Below, one piece after another: positions 63,781 to 64,000 of a DNA stretch of 64,000 nucleotides. Source of the DNA: Paludifilum halophilum. GTDB lineage: Bacteria > Bacillota > Bacilli > Thermoactinomycetales > DSM-45169. Location: NCBI RefSeq assembly GCF_002245355.1, contig NZ_NOWF01000003.1, positions 124,001 through 188,000 of the forward strand, read 5' to 3'. Within the stretch, counting starts at the first letter, position 1, and each line of letters begins with the position of its first letter. A program made the translations under genes and the position numbers. The notes under the pieces were generated by a model. That model was not told where the DNA came from and did not search any database. It was given only the letters and a program-made list of their open reading frames with translations.

Positions 63781-63871
63781 CTGTCTTGCTGACTCGTTTT
63801 GTATGCGCTTACATAAAGGTTCTTGCAGAGAGCGAGGGACGGAAAGGATTCCGACCCCTCGCCTCGATCCG

Positions 63872-64000
63872 TCAGTTCAAGATTTTCATCACATTGCGGA
63901 CGGATTCCGCCGATCGGTCCAATGCCTTCGTCTCCTCTTCGGACAAATCCAGTTCGATGATTTTTTCCAGACCGTTGCCTCCGAGGATGACAGGCACACC
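63872..64000 (-). CDS. mdh: Malate dehydrogenase, C-terminal end (partial)
   Basis: 42 codons before the TGA at 63872, open to the window edge. The sequence [20 protein letters not shown] and the end RNVMKILN match the C-terminus of lactate/malate-type dehydrogenases of Bacilli. In B. subtilis mdh lies directly upstream of phoP, which supports the assignment. The rest of the gene lies outside the window. Confidence 0.85.
   Translation of the reverse strand, partial: GVPVILGGNGLEKIIELDLSEEETKALDRSAESVRNVMKILN

Overview
The window reads as chromosome of a spore-forming, low-to-mid GC Firmicute of the order Bacillales. Evidence is a small acid-soluble spore protein gene (sspI), ytxC, T-box leaders, Bacillus-type primosome genes dnaB/dnaI, gapB and phoPR-polA. 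Base composition looks moderately GC-rich (by eye a little over half), and long runs of genes follow the Bacillus subtilis order (mdh-phoP-phoR, polA-mutM-coaE-gapB, nrdR-dnaB-dnaI-ytxC-thrS-infC-rpmI-rplT, ilvB-ilvN-ilvC-leuA-leuB, sspI-ysgA-pheS-pheT-zapA-cvpA-polX). A member of the Thermoactinomycetaceae would fit, but that is inference, not proof.

Layout. 1-8.7 kb (minus strand): end of a peptidoglycan-binding protein, polX, cvpA, zapA, pheT, pheS with a Phe T-box leader, an ysgA-type RNA methylase and a KtrA-type K+ channel regulator. 8.8-19 kb is a mixed accessory stretch: sspI with a sigma-G-like promoter, an M42 peptidase, a small heat-shock-like protein, a 46-residue membrane peptide, a TPP-riboswitch thiD-thiE operon, a cytochrome P450, a lipoprotein Cu/Zn superoxide dismutase, a PfpI-like protein, a frameshifted phosphoesterase, an IS remnant with a decayed gene, and pdxK. 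19-28 kb is the branched-chain amino acid cluster (ilvD, then ilvB-ilvN-ilvC-leuA-leuB) with a long two-part RNA leader. 28-31 kb has a BASS-type transporter, a MarR regulator and two divergent XRE regulators. 31-46.4 kb carries translation and replication genes (rplT, rpmI, infC, thrS with a Thr T-box, ytxC, three tRNAs, dnaI, dnaB, nrdR) and gapB, a lytic transglycosylase, coaE, mutM and polA. 46.5-54 kb: an EamA transporter, a PlsC-like acyltransferase and an oligopeptide ABC operon in B. subtilis app order (appD-F-A-B-C). 54-64 kb: a membrane protein, a coiled-coil CHAP hydrolase, pstS-pstC-pstA-pstB-phoU with a PhoP box, phoP-phoR and the 3' end of mdh.

How it works together. Amino-acid supply is read by RNA at three places: T-boxes with specifiers I read as TTC (pheS), CTC (ilvB operon) and ACC (thrS). 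The ilv-leu transcript also carries, upstream of its T-box, a ykkC-class aptamer with its own terminator; in this gene context the best guess is a ppGpp riboswitch, so the operon would be gated by leucyl-tRNA charging and by an alarmone in series. PhoP-PhoR sits next to the pst genes it presumably controls through four 11-bp-spaced repeats at the pstS promoter. gapB has a CcpN-like site in its promoter.

Mobile DNA is light: at least two families of short non-coding repeats (one copy abuts the ilvN stop codon, one lies inside the thrS leader), one MITE-like element, and one transposase fragment. I saw no CRISPR array, prophage, rRNA or complete insertion sequence.
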